A stretch of DNA of 64,000 bases from Fodinibius halophilus. GTDB lineage: Bacteria; Bacteroidota; Rhodothermia; Balneolales; Balneolaceae. The notes beneath the pieces are model-generated. The model did not search any database and had not been told where the DNA came from. It worked only from the letters and a program-made list of their open reading frames with translations. The stretch covers positions 313,399 to 377,398 of the forward strand of contig NZ_JAALLS010000001.1 of the NCBI RefSeq assembly GCF_011059105.1, in the 5' to 3' direction. The position numbers were made by a program, and so were the translations under genes. Shown piece after piece: positions 37,351-46,911 of the stretch. How positions within the stretch are numbered: the stretch's first letter is position 1; each line of letters starts with the position of its first letter.

Positions 37351-37438
37351 TGCAGAGTTTTGCTCAGCCCTCCTATATTTACTATTTCCTATTCACAACA
37401 CCTATACAGAATAGTTACTAGTTTTACCCGGTATTTTT

Positions 37439-37930
37439 TTAAGTCAGGTTTTGCGTTTTAGCTCGCGACTCTTCAGCCATTGCCGCGTGATATTCCTGCA
37501 ATCTGCTAGCAAGCTCGGTATCGTGGCTACCCAACATGCGAATTGCCAACAGACCGGCATTCTTAGCTTTGCCAATTGCTACAGTAGCTACGGGTACGCC
37601 TCCGGGCATTTGTACAATAGAGTAGAGGCTGTCGAGCCCGCTAAGGGTGCTCGTTTTAACGGGTACACCAATAACGGGCAATGTGGTATGGGCAGCCGTC
37701 ATTCCCGGAAGATGAGCTGCACCGCCGGCTCCGGCGATAATTACTTTAATACCTTTTTCGCGGGCTTCTTTGCCGTATTCTGCCATATCATCCGGTGTGC
37801 GGTGTGCTGATATAACTTTCTTTTCATAAGGCACCTCAAATTCATCTAGTATATCGCAGGCAGCTTTCATGGTAGGCCAGTCGCTGTCACTGCCCATGAT
37901 TACGCCGACAAGTGGTGTTTCTTTACTCAT
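37439..37930 (-). CDS. purE: N5-carboxyaminoimidazole ribonucleotide mutase
   Basis: Second half of the PurK/PurE two-step carboxylation in purine synthesis. 163 residues, class I PurE. GSDSD is at 13-17 and the catalytic histidine in SAHR (41-44). [12 protein letters not shown] and the GKAKNAG segment are also present. It lies 87 bp downstream of purK on the same strand. Confidence 0.96.
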   Translation of the reverse strand: MSKETPLVGVIMGSDSDWPTMKAACDILDEFEVPYEKKVISAHRTPDDMAEYGKEAREKGIKVIIAGAGGAAHLPGMTAAHTTLPVIGVPVKTSTLSGLDSLYSIVQMPGGVPVATVAIGKAKNAGLLAIRMLGSHDTELASRLQEYHAAMAEESRAKTQNLT

Positions 37931-37982
37931 AATGGTTATTAGTTAATTGAGAATTTGGTAGCTAAGATAATAATCTATTTTT

Positions 37983-38017
37983 CAGTAGTCAGTAGTCAGT
38001 AGTCAGTAGTCAGTAGT
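37983..38017. repeat. Five perfect tandem copies of CAGTAGT
   Basis: A 7-bp unit repeated five times without interruption, ending exactly at the purK stop codon in the purK-purE gap. It is of the slippage-prone microsatellite kind. Confidence 0.9.
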
Positions 38018-39178
38018 TTAAATCCGAATCCCTTTTGTTACTTTTTGGGCTTTAGCATAGATCTGTTCCATATCATCACCCAACAGGGTATAGTGCGACA
38101 TCTTGCGACCCACTTTGCTATCCAGCTTGCCATAGACATGCAGATGTCCATCGGAAGCGGCCAGCGCTTCAAGGGCATGGTCTACTTGGGCATCACGGCG
38201 ATCGGTACCCAACAAGTTAATCATGGCTACAGCCGGTTTGCGCAATTTTGTAGAACCAAGGGGCAGTCCCATAACGGCGCGCACGTGGTTTTCAAACTGA
38301 GAAGTTACGCACCCTTCAATGGTATAGTGGCCCGAGTTATGGGGACGTGGAGCTGATTCATTGAGTAGCAGTTCGCCATCAGGAGTTAAGAAAAACTCAT
38401 AAGCAAAAATGCCTTTTCCATCAATTGCTTCGGTAGCTTGTAGCGCCAGCTCTTGCGCTTTTTCCTGAACAGTTTTATCCACCGGCGCAGGAGATTTTAC
38501 TGCCACACAGATATGATCTTCCTGAACGGTCTCGCAGCAGGGATATACTACATGTCCCGTTTCGTTACGAGCAACCTGTACGGCCAGTTCGTGAGTAAAG
38601 TCCACAAAGGCTTCGGCTACAATATCCCGATCGCTGTTGCCACCCAGGTTTTCAAAAGCCACAATGGCTTCATTAATATCTCGAACGGTCTCATTGCCAT
38701 AGCCGTCATATCCGCCTTTGGATGACTTTAACAGGTAGGGCCAGCCATGTTCGTCTCCAAATTTCTTGAGGTGATCCTCATCTTTAATAAGCGCATAAGG
38801 CGTGACAGGGATACCCGCATCTTCAAAGGTCTGTTTTTCAATCAGCTTGTTTTCGATAAGGGCAAAACTGTCTGGAGCTGGGAAGATAGGCGTTCCGCTA
38901 TCTTCTTGTGCTTGTTTGAGGATCTCAGAATTGATGAACTCATTTTCGAGGGTGAGTACATCACAGCTTTCGGCGAAGGCGGTTAAGTCATCCACAGAAT
39001 CAAAAGATCCGGTCTGTGAATGAGGGGTCATAAACTGTACAGGTTCGTTTTCATCCCGATCAGAAAATACCCCAATTTGAATGCCGTATCGAAATGCTTG
39101 TAATCCGGACATCCGTGCCAGCTGGCCAGCACCGAGGAAGCCCAGGCGAAAGGTTGCAGATAAAGGATTTGTATTCAT
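38018..39178 (-). CDS. purK: N5-carboxyaminoimidazole ribonucleotide synthase
   Basis: ATP-grasp enzyme carboxylating AIR to N5-CAIR. 386 residues. The N-terminal FLGAGQLARM nucleotide/substrate loop is followed by LLKSSKGGYDGYGN of the ATP-grasp lid and the metal-site segment LLNESAPRPHNSGHYTIEG. It is the upstream gene of the purK-purE pair. Confidence 0.95.
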   Translation of the reverse strand: MNTNPLSATFRLGFLGAGQLARMSGLQAFRYGIQIGVFSDRDENEPVQFMTPHSQTGSFDSVDDLTAFAESCDVLTLENEFINSEILKQAQEDSGTPIFPAPDSFALIENKLIEKQTFEDAGIPVTPYALIKDEDHLKKFGDEHGWPYLLKSSKGGYDGYGNETVRDINEAIVAFENLGGNSDRDIVAEAFVDFTHELAVQVARNETGHVVYPCCETVQEDHICVAVKSPAPVDKTVQEKAQELALQATEAIDGKGIFAYEFFLTPDGELLLNESAPRPHNSGHYTIEGCVTSQFENHVRAVMGLPLGSTKLRKPAVAMINLLGTDRRDAQVDHALEALAASDGHLHVYGKLDSKVGRKMSHYTLLGDDMEQIYAKAQKVTKGIRI

Positions 39179-39341
39179 TACCCAGTCGTTATTTAATGCT
39201 TAAAATTTAGAAAGAACATAAGAATTATTCGGCTGGGAATTAAGAGCTTAGTTTTATTTTGAAGATTCTTAATTTTGGTTAAAGAATCGTATTTTATGGT
39301 TTGAAATAAAAGCCACCTTATTTGAAAACAGTAGTTTATAC

Positions 39342-40424
39342 ATGGATATAAAAGCAAAATTAGAGCAGGTCCGAGAACGTTTTGATGAAGTTACCGCAGC
39401 AATGAGTGATCCTGCTGTATATGATGACCCTGACCGCTATACTGAGCTTACGAAAGAACACAGCGATTTAAAAGAATTGGTAGAGCTATATGAGGATTGG
39501 AAGGATACCAAGAATCAGATTAAGGGCAACAAAGAACTTATTGAAGAAGGCGATGATGCTGAAATCACTGAGATGGCTCGTATGGAAAATGAAGAACTGG
39601 AGCCACAACTCGAACAGCTGGAAGAGGATATTAAATTTAAGCTCATCCCCAAAGATCCGGATGACTCGAAAAATGTTATTGTGGAACTGCGTGCCGGTAC
39701 CGGCGGCGATGAAGCTGCTATTTTTGCAGGCGATCTCTTTGATATGTATCGTCGATATGCTGATAAAATGGGTTGGAAATTAAACCTTTTAGGTTTGAGC
39801 GAATCAACGAAAGGCGGATATAAAGAACTGACTTTTGGCCTGGAAGGGGAGGAAGTCTATGGAAAGATGAAGTACGAAAGCGGTGTTCACCGCGTACAGC
39901 GCGTTCCGGAAACGGAAACTCAGGGTAGGGTACATACTTCCGCTGCAACGGTAGCGGTACTGCCAGAAGCCGAAGAAGTCGATATTGACGTAAAAAAAGC
40001 TGATCTGCGCATTGATACCTTCCGTGCCAGTGGGGCCGGGGGACAGCACGTGAATAAAACGGATTCTGCGATTCGTATTACCCACGAACCTACGGGGGTA
40101 GTCGTGGAATGTCAGCAGGAACGATCGCAGCATAAAAACAAGAACAAGGCGATGAAGATGTTGCGGTCCAAACTGTATGAACAGGAAGTTGAAAGACGGC
40201 GTAAAGAACGTGATGAGGAACGTAAGAGCCAGATATCAACAGGAGATAGAAGTGCTAAAATCCGGACCTATAACTTTCCCCAAAGCAGGGTAACGGATCA
40301 TCGAATTAATTTAACGCTATATAACCTCGAAGATATTATGAAGGGAGATATTGAAGAGGTGATTGAAGCCCTGCGCGTCCAAGATAATCTCGATAAGTTG
40401 AACGCCGTAATGGAAGAAGGGTAG
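39342..40424 (+). CDS. prfA: Peptide chain release factor 1
   Basis: Recognises UAA and UAG stop codons and releases the peptide on the ribosome. 360 residues. The GGQ motif is at 233-235 (GAGGQHVNKTDSAIR). The codon-recognition tripeptide of the PxT class reads PET at 189-191 (E. coli has PAT), which fits RF1 rather than the SPF of RF2. Confidence 0.95.
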   Translation: MDIKAKLEQVRERFDEVTAAMSDPAVYDDPDRYTELTKEHSDLKELVELYEDWKDTKNQIKGNKELIEEGDDAEITEMARMENEELEPQLEQLEEDIKFKLIPKDPDDSKNVIVELRAGTGGDEAAIFAGDLFDMYRRYADKMGWKLNLLGLSESTKGGYKELTFGLEGEEVYGKMKYESGVHRVQRVPETETQGRVHTSAATVAVLPEAEEVDIDVKKADLRIDTFRASGAGGQHVNKTDSAIRITHEPTGVVVECQQERSQHKNKNKAMKMLRSKLYEQEVERRRKERDEERKSQISTGDRSAKIRTYNFPQSRVTDHRINLTLYNLEDIMKGDIEEVIEALRVQDNLDKLNAVMEEG

Positions 40425-40430
40425 GGAATA

Positions 40431-40479
40431 GATAGTTAGTTACTGGGAGCACATAGTCTCCCAATAACTAATACCTATC
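40431..40479. terminator. Probable bidirectional terminator between prfA and pckA
   Basis: A 14-bp stem with one mismatch (40436-40449 with 40458-40471), flanked by further pairing of GATAG and CTATC, lies between convergent genes. There is no strong T run, so termination strength is uncertain. Confidence 0.6.
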
Positions 40480-40486
40480 TGTGAAT

Positions 40487-42091
40487 TTATGCTGTTACTT
40501 TAGGACCTGCCTTAATCAACTCTTTGCTTGCTTCATTTTCGAACTGTTCAAAGTTCTCAGCAAACATTTTTGCCAGCTGATCGGCTTTTTCGTCATAAGC
40601 AGTTTTATCATCCCATGTGTTGCGGGGGATAAGTACTTCATCAGGTACCCCTTCAACATGCTGTGGAATGGCCAATCCAAATACAGGATCTATCTTAAAC
40701 TCAACGTCCTCAATATTTCCGTTCAATGCTTCGCTGAGCATTTGACGGGTGTGTGGAAGTTCCATGCGATGACCCACGCCGTGTGGTCCGCCGGTCCATC
40801 CGGTATTAAGCAACCAGACCGAAGAGTTGTGCTTTCGTATTTTCTTCGCTAGCAACTCTGCGTATACCGTTGGGTGCAATGGCATGAAGGGGGCTCCAAA
40901 GCAGGCAGAGAATGTTGCTTGTGGTTCGGTTACGCCACGCTCAGTACCCGCTACCTTGGCAGTATATCCACTGATAAAGTGGTACATCGCTTGCTCGGGA
41001 GTGAGCTTGGATATCGGAGGCAGCACGCCAAACGCATCACAGGTTAAAAATATTACGTTGCTTGGATGGTTGCCCGTACCGCTTTCATTTGCATTGGGAA
41101 TGTAGTGAATAGGGTATGAGCAGCGAGTGTTTTGTGTATAGCTGGTGTCATCAAAATTGGGCGAACGGTTTTCGTCAAGAACTACATTCTCGAGGATGGT
41201 TCCCGGCATCTTGGTGGTAGCATAGATGAGGGGTTCCCCTTCTTTGGATAAATTGATCGTTTTAGCATAGCAACCGCCTTCAATATTGAAAACACCGTCT
41301 TCACTCCAGCCGTGTTCGTCATCACCAATAAGGATGCGATCTTGATCAGAAGAAAGTGTTGTTTTACCGGTACCCGAAAGACCGAAGAATACGGCGGTGT
41401 CTCCATCTTCGCTCATGTTGGCAGAACAGTGCATAGCCATAACATCTTTCTTGGGCAGCATATAGTTCATAACCGAGAAGATACCTTTCTTCACTTCTCC
41501 GGAATAAAGCGTACCACCAATGAGGATGATTTTTTTATCAAAGTTGACAAAAATAAACGTTTCGGTCTTGGTGCCGTCAACTTCAGGGTCAGCCTTGAAG
41601 TTAGGAGCTGCCAATACAGTAAACTCAGGCTCATGATTTTCAAGTTCTTCTGCAGAAGGTCGCACAAACATATTATGTGCAAATAAACCGTGATAAGCCG
41701 CTTCACTTACGACCCGAACATTAAGTTGGTATTTTTCATCAGCACCGGCAAAGCAGTCTTTTACATAAAGCTTTTTATCTTGCAGGTAGTCGGTAACTTT
41801 TTCAAAAAGATTATCAAATACCTCTTCTTCAGTAGGCTGATTGATCTCTCCCCAATCAATATCATCGTGGATGGAGGGTTGATCTACAATGTACTTATCT
41901 TTGGGAGATCGGCCGGTATATTCTCCCGTTAATATGCGTATGGCATAATCTTCAGTTAATGTAGCCTCCCCGTTTTTAATCGCTTCTTCATAAAGCTCGG
42001 GTGGAGTCAGATTCCACAGTGTATTACTGTTGTCTTCTAACTTCAAATAGTCAAGTCCCACAGAACTTTGCGGGTGTGTTTGATTACTCAT
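40487..42091 (-). CDS. pckA: Phosphoenolpyruvate carboxykinase (ATP)
   Basis: Oxaloacetate plus ATP to PEP and CO2, the entry to gluconeogenesis. 534 residues, the ATP-type enzyme. The substrate-site GRSPKDK is at about 60-66, the kinase-1a loop GLSGTGKTT at 237-245, and Lys residues lie in GEVKKGIF near 201. The 5' end faces a 699-bp non-coding region, so control elements are expected there. Confidence 0.96.
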   Translation of the reverse strand: MSNQTHPQSSVGLDYLKLEDNSNTLWNLTPPELYEEAIKNGEATLTEDYAIRILTGEYTGRSPKDKYIVDQPSIHDDIDWGEINQPTEEEVFDNLFEKVTDYLQDKKLYVKDCFAGADEKYQLNVRVVSEAAYHGLFAHNMFVRPSAEELENHEPEFTVLAAPNFKADPEVDGTKTETFIFVNFDKKIILIGGTLYSGEVKKGIFSVMNYMLPKKDVMAMHCSANMSEDGDTAVFFGLSGTGKTTLSSDQDRILIGDDEHGWSEDGVFNIEGGCYAKTINLSKEGEPLIYATTKMPGTILENVVLDENRSPNFDDTSYTQNTRCSYPIHYIPNANESGTGNHPSNVIFLTCDAFGVLPPISKLTPEQAMYHFISGYTAKVAGTERGVTEPQATFSACFGAPFMPLHPTVYAELLAKKIRKHNSSVWLLNTGWTGGPHGVGHRMELPHTRQMLSEALNGNIEDVEFKIDPVFGLAIPQHVEGVPDEVLIPRNTWDDKTAYDEKADQLAKMFAENFEQFENEASKELIKAGPKVTA

Positions 42092-42326
42092 CTGATAAGT
42101 GATTTTGGGATTTCTTTAAGTTGTAATTATCGGCTTATTAGTAATGGAGATGTTTCGTTCAGGTACTGCTAAATAGAGGAGTTAGTATAAGGATTTTTAC
42201 AATGAATATGGGAAGGAAAACAGAATGCAAAAAATTTGATGAGATGCGTCTTGTTACCCTATATAAATTAGGTGTTATTGTACTATTACATTAAATAAAA
42301 GCGGATTTATATAGAAGATGCACTAT

Positions 42327-42347
42327 TTAATAAAAGGGTTTTATTAA
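42327..42347. promoter_or_regulatory. Perfect AT-rich dyad, operator-like
   Basis: TTAATAAAA (42327-42335), GGG, then TTTTATTAA (42339-42347): a perfect 9-bp inverted repeat located about 235 bp upstream of the pckA start. It could be a protein-binding site; no regulator is known. Confidence 0.45.
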
Positions 42348-42555
42348 TGATATGAGCTTCTAGAGGCATGATTTTATTCTATGTTCTGTTCACGGATTAG
42401 ATTTATATATTATTTTGCAGAAAATGCATTATATGCAAAAATGATGAAAAAATATTTCATATACATCGTTCTATTGGGCAAAAAAAGCTGTTTAAACTCT
42501 TTAAAACGAGGGTAAGGATTTTACTTATAATGAGCTATATAATTTGTATCAGATT

Positions 42556-42623
42556 AAGGTGTTGTTTGGGTTTCATTGTCCATCATACCAAACAGCTATA
42601 AATTGCCTAACAGCACCTTTTTT
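42556..42623 (+). terminator. Terminator-like fold without an upstream plus-strand gene
   Basis: An outer stem (42556-42566 with 42609-42619, 11 bp, one G-T) is followed by a T run to 42623. An overlapping alternative inner stem pairs 42563-42569 with 42588-42594. No plus-strand gene ends nearby; the reverse strand lacks a T run. It may end a small RNA or act as a leader attenuator of the gene at 42791. Confidence 0.6.
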
Positions 42624-42790
42624 ACTAGTTGGTTTTTTGGCAATGACTTTTGGGGTACTTCGAATTTGTTTGTTTAGTAGTAGGTAATAATTACGATACC
42701 TAATTAAGTAGTTTTACGGTTGATTTTATCAACAATTTCATGAAAGTTGCTATTCTTCAATTAATTAAAATAAATAGAGAGGATTGAGAT

Positions 42791-44218
42791 ATGTATAAAA
42801 GAGGGACTACTATAGGTATACTGTTGCTGATCTTAGTATCATGTGGAACAGAGCAGTCTGAAAAAGAACAATCACAGCTCCTAACTGCCAATGAATTTAA
42901 GGCTGTTCCGATGCCCGACAAATTGATAACCGGAAATCCATTTCCAACGGATTCTACGACTATTAATAAATGGGTGGCATCGTCATCGGAGGTTAATAAC
43001 CTGGAAACAAATGGTAATATTATTGGTCATGGCTGGGGTATATGGCAGGCTCTTACCGAGTATACCGACCAAGAGAATAATGGTCAAAAGTTACGTCGTT
43101 TCGAAACGTGGTTTACCCCTGATGATATTATTGCGGCATATAAAAACAGGGAAAAAAATGAGCAGGTTAAACTTCATCACGTTAAACGTAATAGAGGGGA
43201 CTTAAAGACGCCCAACCAGTTTCATGCGAGTATGAAGGCACTGCCCGACCCCGGTGATGCCGGTGTAATCGGTTTTGTGAAGTATGATCCAACTGCTGCT
43301 GAACATATCTATGAAAATGATTTGTTCTATAAGAGTACGCTCAAAAAAATGGTGAAGAAGGATCAGATTGCCAATATCCCGGACTTCCCAAATAGCGGAG
43401 TGTCATTAAAACCGGTTTTTAAAACACTTACAGATCCTAATGACAAAGGTCTGTATTCTGTACCGGTTTGGCCCGGAGAGGAAGGAGATCCGGAACGGAA
43501 ATTTCCTTCTAGCGATTGGGACCACAGCGTGTTCGTTACAATTGATGGTGAAACAGAAACTTCCCAAAATATTTACTCGATAAACGATTTTATCCATTTT
43601 CAACTGGATTCTGCCCAAGCGCAGTCAAGAGATGTTAAACCGGGGACTTATGCAGTTTTGGCGGGTATGCATGTGACTACTCGTGAGATTACCCGCTGGA
43701 CATGGCAGACCTTTTGGTGGTCAGAGAGCCCCAATAATCCATATAGTCCTAGTTCTGGTACCATTGCAGGATACCGGCCATCCAAAAAATTAGATCGTGG
43801 GGCAAACCATTATGCGATGGCTGTTGCGTATAATATGGTTCAGCCTGCACAGCCCGAGCGGGGTGGTTCTGGGGCCGATGCAACATCGCTGTATGCTTAC
43901 AACCCATACCTTGAGGCAGGCTTTGGAGATTCAACGTTTATAAAAGGGAATGAAGCAGTTAGGAAATATTATCCCAAATCTTACCAGAAAGTGGGAGAAA
44001 AGATGAACCTTTACGGTATGCAAACAAACTGCATGAGCTGCCATGGGCAGGCTCGGTTTGACCCGCAATCAGTGGGGACGCACTTTTACCTTACCGATCA
44101 GTATTTTTCAATGGATGCCCCATATTTTAAGAATAAGGTAAAAGTCGATTTCACCTGGAGTATCATCGGGAATTTGATAGATGATAATGGAGAGCGTATA
44201 AAGGTTAACGAAAAATAA
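42791..44218 (+). CDS. Lipoprotein with one c-type haem motif
   Basis: 475 residues with a lipobox ending LVSC (Cys18). A single CxxCH haem-attachment motif, CMSCH, is at 414-418, preceded by YGMQTNCMSCHGQ. The long region between has no domain I recognise, but the pattern of conserved aromatic residues (GHGWGIWQ, WTWQTFWW) suggests a catalytic or binding domain. It probably sits in the outer membrane facing the periplasm as an electron-transfer or peroxidase-like protein. It stands alone after the long non-coding region. Confidence 0.7.
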   Translation: MYKRGTTIGILLLILVSCGTEQSEKEQSQLLTANEFKAVPMPDKLITGNPFPTDSTTINKWVASSSEVNNLETNGNIIGHGWGIWQALTEYTDQENNGQKLRRFETWFTPDDIIAAYKNREKNEQVKLHHVKRNRGDLKTPNQFHASMKALPDPGDAGVIGFVKYDPTAAEHIYENDLFYKSTLKKMVKKDQIANIPDFPNSGVSLKPVFKTLTDPNDKGLYSVPVWPGEEGDPERKFPSSDWDHSVFVTIDGETETSQNIYSINDFIHFQLDSAQAQSRDVKPGTYAVLAGMHVTTREITRWTWQTFWWSESPNNPYSPSSGTIAGYRPSKKLDRGANHYAMAVAYNMVQPAQPERGGSGADATSLYAYNPYLEAGFGDSTFIKGNEAVRKYYPKSYQKVGEKMNLYGMQTNCMSCHGQARFDPQSVGTHFYLTDQYFSMDAPYFKNKVKVDFTWSIIGNLIDDNGERIKVNEK

Positions 44219-44234
44219 CGATCTTATAATTGGT

Positions 44235-44270
44235 GGAAAAAGGGGATAGGCATTCCCTTTTTCCAATTTA
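44235..44270. terminator. Bidirectional terminator between convergent genes
   Basis: A 12-bp stem (44235-44246 with 44253-44264, one G-T) with a six-base loop, containing A and T runs in the arms, separates the haem lipoprotein gene from kinase A. Confidence 0.75.
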
Positions 44271-44289
44271 TTCAAAGCTTTTTAGGTGA

Positions 44290-46746
44290 TTATGTACCAA
44301 GCAGCAGTTTATTTTTGTATTTAACTGCTTGTTGTGGCTTGCCCATTGCTGAGTATAATTGACCCAACGTCTTTAATGCTTCTTTTGTGCGCCAGTCTTT
44401 TAGGCCGAACCTGTTTTTAAAGGTTTGAAAGGCATTAAGTAATGGTTGCTCAGCCTCAGTAAGTCGGCCCTGAAGCATCCAGGATACGGCAAGCACCCCT
44501 TTAGCTGCCCGTACCCGCCAGTGGTTTTCGGGAAAGGAATTAGATAGTACTGGGATAGCTTTGGTTAACAATTCCTGGGCCTGTTTTGGTTTGCCAAGCT
44601 TCAATAGAACTTGCCCTAATCGTACCTGGGATGCTGCTATGTGGGGATGTTCGGGAGGGAGGGTTTGTTTTCGAATCTTCAAGGCTTTTCTGTGCAGAGA
44701 ATCAGCTGAAAGTAAATCTCCTTTAGCATAAAGAGCAGAAGCAAGTAACGACAGGGTATTGGCAGTGGCGGGGTGTCCCTCAGGTGTTAATTGGTACCTG
44801 AATTCCAGTGTCTTGTTATAATAGGTAATTGCAGAGTCTAACTTTCCCTGATCTTTAAATACTGTTGCCAGATTATGATGCATAGTAGCTAAACTGGTAG
44901 TATCAATAAAATCCAGGTCAGCCAGTTGAATTGATCGTTTATACAGCTGTTGGGCTTTGTCCAGCTTTCCCCACTCCTGCATCAGAAGTCCCCAATCATT
45001 GTAAACAGGAGACAGCCTTGGGGTCTCAGGCCCAAAATTATCAATAAAAAGGTCATGCATATGTTGTAGCAAGGAATCAGATTCTGAAAATCTTCCCTGC
45101 CACATCTTAGAGGCAGCTAACTGCTGTAAAATGTTTCCTTTTAGCTGTATATCTTCCTCTGGAAGCTGAGTAGATATTTTTAAACCATCCGTTAAAATAG
45201 CTTCTGCTTTGGGGTACAGCGCCAGATTTTCATATATCAATCCCATTGTAAGCAGTAGGTCAGCCTGTATGGCCGGATATCCTTGTAGCTCTGTTTGTAC
45301 CTTTTTTGCCCCGTTATCCAACACCTCTTGTAATGTTAGATTGGGATTAGAATTGTCTATAAAGGGATCTGAGCTTTGGAGAATATTTACCAGGAAATTT
45401 TTTACTTGGTTCGCCTTCTGTGCTTCCAGTTGTGCTTGGTTGCGCTCTTGTGAAATCTGGATGGTATGATAGCTGATTAAGCCAATCAATATGATTAAAA
45501 AGGCCGCTGCGGTATTAATGGCAATTTTATTTCGTTTTAAGAATTTCGTTGCCACATAGCGAAAATGTCCGGCACGTGCTGTAATCGGTTGATCGTTACT
45601 AAAGCGACGCAAGTCTTCAATAAAGAGCTCAATGGAATTATACCGGTCAGCAGCATTTTTGCGCAGGCTTTTACATACAATAGCATCCAGATCTCCGGAG
45701 ATCAGCTTAAAAAGATTATGAGGTGAACAGCCTCGTTTTGCTGCGATTTTTGATTGGGTATTGGTATCTAAAGCACGAAAATGAGAAGAAGGTTTAGGAG
45801 CAGTTTTTTGAGTAATTCGTTTTTTTAGCGCGCCCCGATTTTTCGTTTCACCAGGTTCAAAAGGGTGAATACCGATCAGCAGTTTATATAAAACTATGCC
45901 CAGGGCATAATTGTCTGCCGCGGTGGTAATTGTTTCGTGATTTATCTGCTCCGGGGCAGCATAGGCCAGAGTAAGCATTCGTGCACCGGCCCGGGTCTGA
46001 TGGATATTCTCTATTTCGGAGTCGGAATCAAGCAGTTTTGCGATACCAAAATCCAAAATTTTCACCTCACCTTCCGGGGTGATGAGAATATTGGCAGGTT
46101 TTAAATCGCGGTGGATAACCAGGTTATTATGTGCATACTGCACAGCTTCACAAACTTTGCGGAACAGGCTAAGACGTTCATCAATAGAGAGGGTATGTTC
46201 ATCGCAATACTCATTAATAGGCTGGCCATCAATATATTCCATCACAAGGTATGGAAGCCCCTCATTGGTAACACCTCCATCATAAAGCCGCCCGATATGG
46301 GGGTGATGGAGACTGGCCAGGATATTTTGTTCCTGTTTAAAACGAGCAATATTGGAGGGGGTATCCATGCCACGCCGAATGATTTTAATAGCCACTTTAT
46401 GTTGGAAAGCTCCATCAGAGCGTTCGGCCAGATAAACCGATCCCATTCCGCCATGTTCGATTAATTCTGTGATGGAGTAGGCCCCAAGTTGTTTCCCAAC
46501 AAGAGAAGAGGTATGCTCATCAGGTAAATCCTCAATGATATTGGGAATAAGAATATCTTTTTCGACACTACCGGTTTCCAAGAATCCTTCCGAGGACTCA
46601 ATGGATTCCAACAGTTCGGTAATCCATGATTTGAGCTGCTTGTTATCGCCACATTGTTGTTCAATAAAGGGTTGGCGTTCGTTTTCTGATTTAGTTAACG
46701 CTTTATCAAGGATCTCTTCGACCCTATCCCAATTTGCATGGTCCAT
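44290..46746 (-). CDS. Ser/Thr protein kinase with TPR sensor region (kinase A)
   Basis: 818 residues in four parts. An N-terminal acidic helical region (1-80) is of the kind found in PknB-like kinases next to ECF sigma factors. The kinase domain (about 90-385) has glycine loop HGGMGSVYLA, VAIK Lys121, HRDLKPAN at 212-219, DFG at 232-234 and AAPEQ. A single membrane helix (408-427) follows. The periplasmic part (about 435-818) has TPR units such as ATMHHNLATVFKDQGKLDSA. All catalytic residues are present. The adjacent ECF sigma gene is its likely partner; 165 bp separate them. Confidence 0.9.
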   Translation of the reverse strand: MDHANWDRVEEILDKALTKSENERQPFIEQQCGDNKQLKSWITELLESIESSEGFLETGSVEKDILIPNIIEDLPDEHTSSLVGKQLGAYSITELIEHGGMGSVYLAERSDGAFQHKVAIKIIRRGMDTPSNIARFKQEQNILASLHHPHIGRLYDGGVTNEGLPYLVMEYIDGQPINEYCDEHTLSIDERLSLFRKVCEAVQYAHNNLVIHRDLKPANILITPEGEVKILDFGIAKLLDSDSEIENIHQTRAGARMLTLAYAAPEQINHETITTAADNYALGIVLYKLLIGIHPFEPGETKNRGALKKRITQKTAPKPSSHFRALDTNTQSKIAAKRGCSPHNLFKLISGDLDAIVCKSLRKNAADRYNSIELFIEDLRRFSNDQPITARAGHFRYVATKFLKRNKIAINTAAAFLIILIGLISYHTIQISQERNQAQLEAQKANQVKNFLVNILQSSDPFIDNSNPNLTLQEVLDNGAKKVQTELQGYPAIQADLLLTMGLIYENLALYPKAEAILTDGLKISTQLPEEDIQLKGNILQQLAASKMWQGRFSESDSLLQHMHDLFIDNFGPETPRLSPVYNDWGLLMQEWGKLDKAQQLYKRSIQLADLDFIDTTSLATMHHNLATVFKDQGKLDSAITYYNKTLEFRYQLTPEGHPATANTLSLLASALYAKGDLLSADSLHRKALKIRKQTLPPEHPHIAASQVRLGQVLLKLGKPKQAQELLTKAIPVLSNSFPENHWRVRAAKGVLAVSWMLQGRLTEAEQPLLNAFQTFKNRFGLKDWRTKEALKTLGQLYSAMGKPQQAVKYKNKLLLGT

Positions 46747-46781
46747 ATTTTAAACTCCCCTAAATGGTATTTCTAATAAAC

Positions 46782-46858
46782 TGTAGATAATTTTAGATAC
46801 TACAAACTTTAGTAAAGGAACAAAAAGTATTATTTAAATAAAAGTTAGAAGGGGGGAT
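46782..46858 (-). promoter_or_regulatory. Shared upstream motif pair before kinase A
   Basis: On the minus strand, AATCCCCC (46852-46860) lies upstream of ATTATCTACA (46782-46791), which is about 36 bp before the kinase A ATG. The same two strings in the same order precede the orphan ECF gene at 50690 (51335-51342 and 51281-51290). Candidate binding or promoter elements of one regulon. Confidence 0.45.
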
Positions 46859-46911
46859 TGCTTTTTGAGTAGTAGGTTAAAGTTGCTATGCCCTGAAAGG
46901 AAGGCGCTCGA

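Larger units (their letters stand above)
36694..37438. other. 745-bp gene-free, repeat-rich interval
   Basis: No credible ORF. It holds: a hairpin with 10-bp arms (36745-36754 with 36810-36819) that encloses a second pairing (36769-36775 with 36790-36796); two related segments in opposite orientation around 36928-36953 and 37012-37040, of the ACTCCGAG...GAGGAGT type; and two copies of the TCCTGAAACAAG palindrome (37257-37284 and 37312-37350). These look like old dispersed repeat insertions collecting between two operons. Confidence 0.7.
42092..42790. other. 699-bp non-coding region between divergent pckA and the haem lipoprotein gene
   Basis: AT-rich and without a plausible ORF. It contains a perfect AT-rich dyad (42327-42347), a split palindrome of TTTTGCA/TGCAAAA type near 42415-42445 and a terminator-like fold at 42556-42623. 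It must carry the pckA promoter and that of the plus-strand gene; I could not assign either with confidence. Confidence 0.6.

Noticed and set aside
37983-38017. Tandem heptamers as a possible CRISPR array
   Set aside because: Repeats are contiguous, 7 bp long and without spacers; no cas genes are near.
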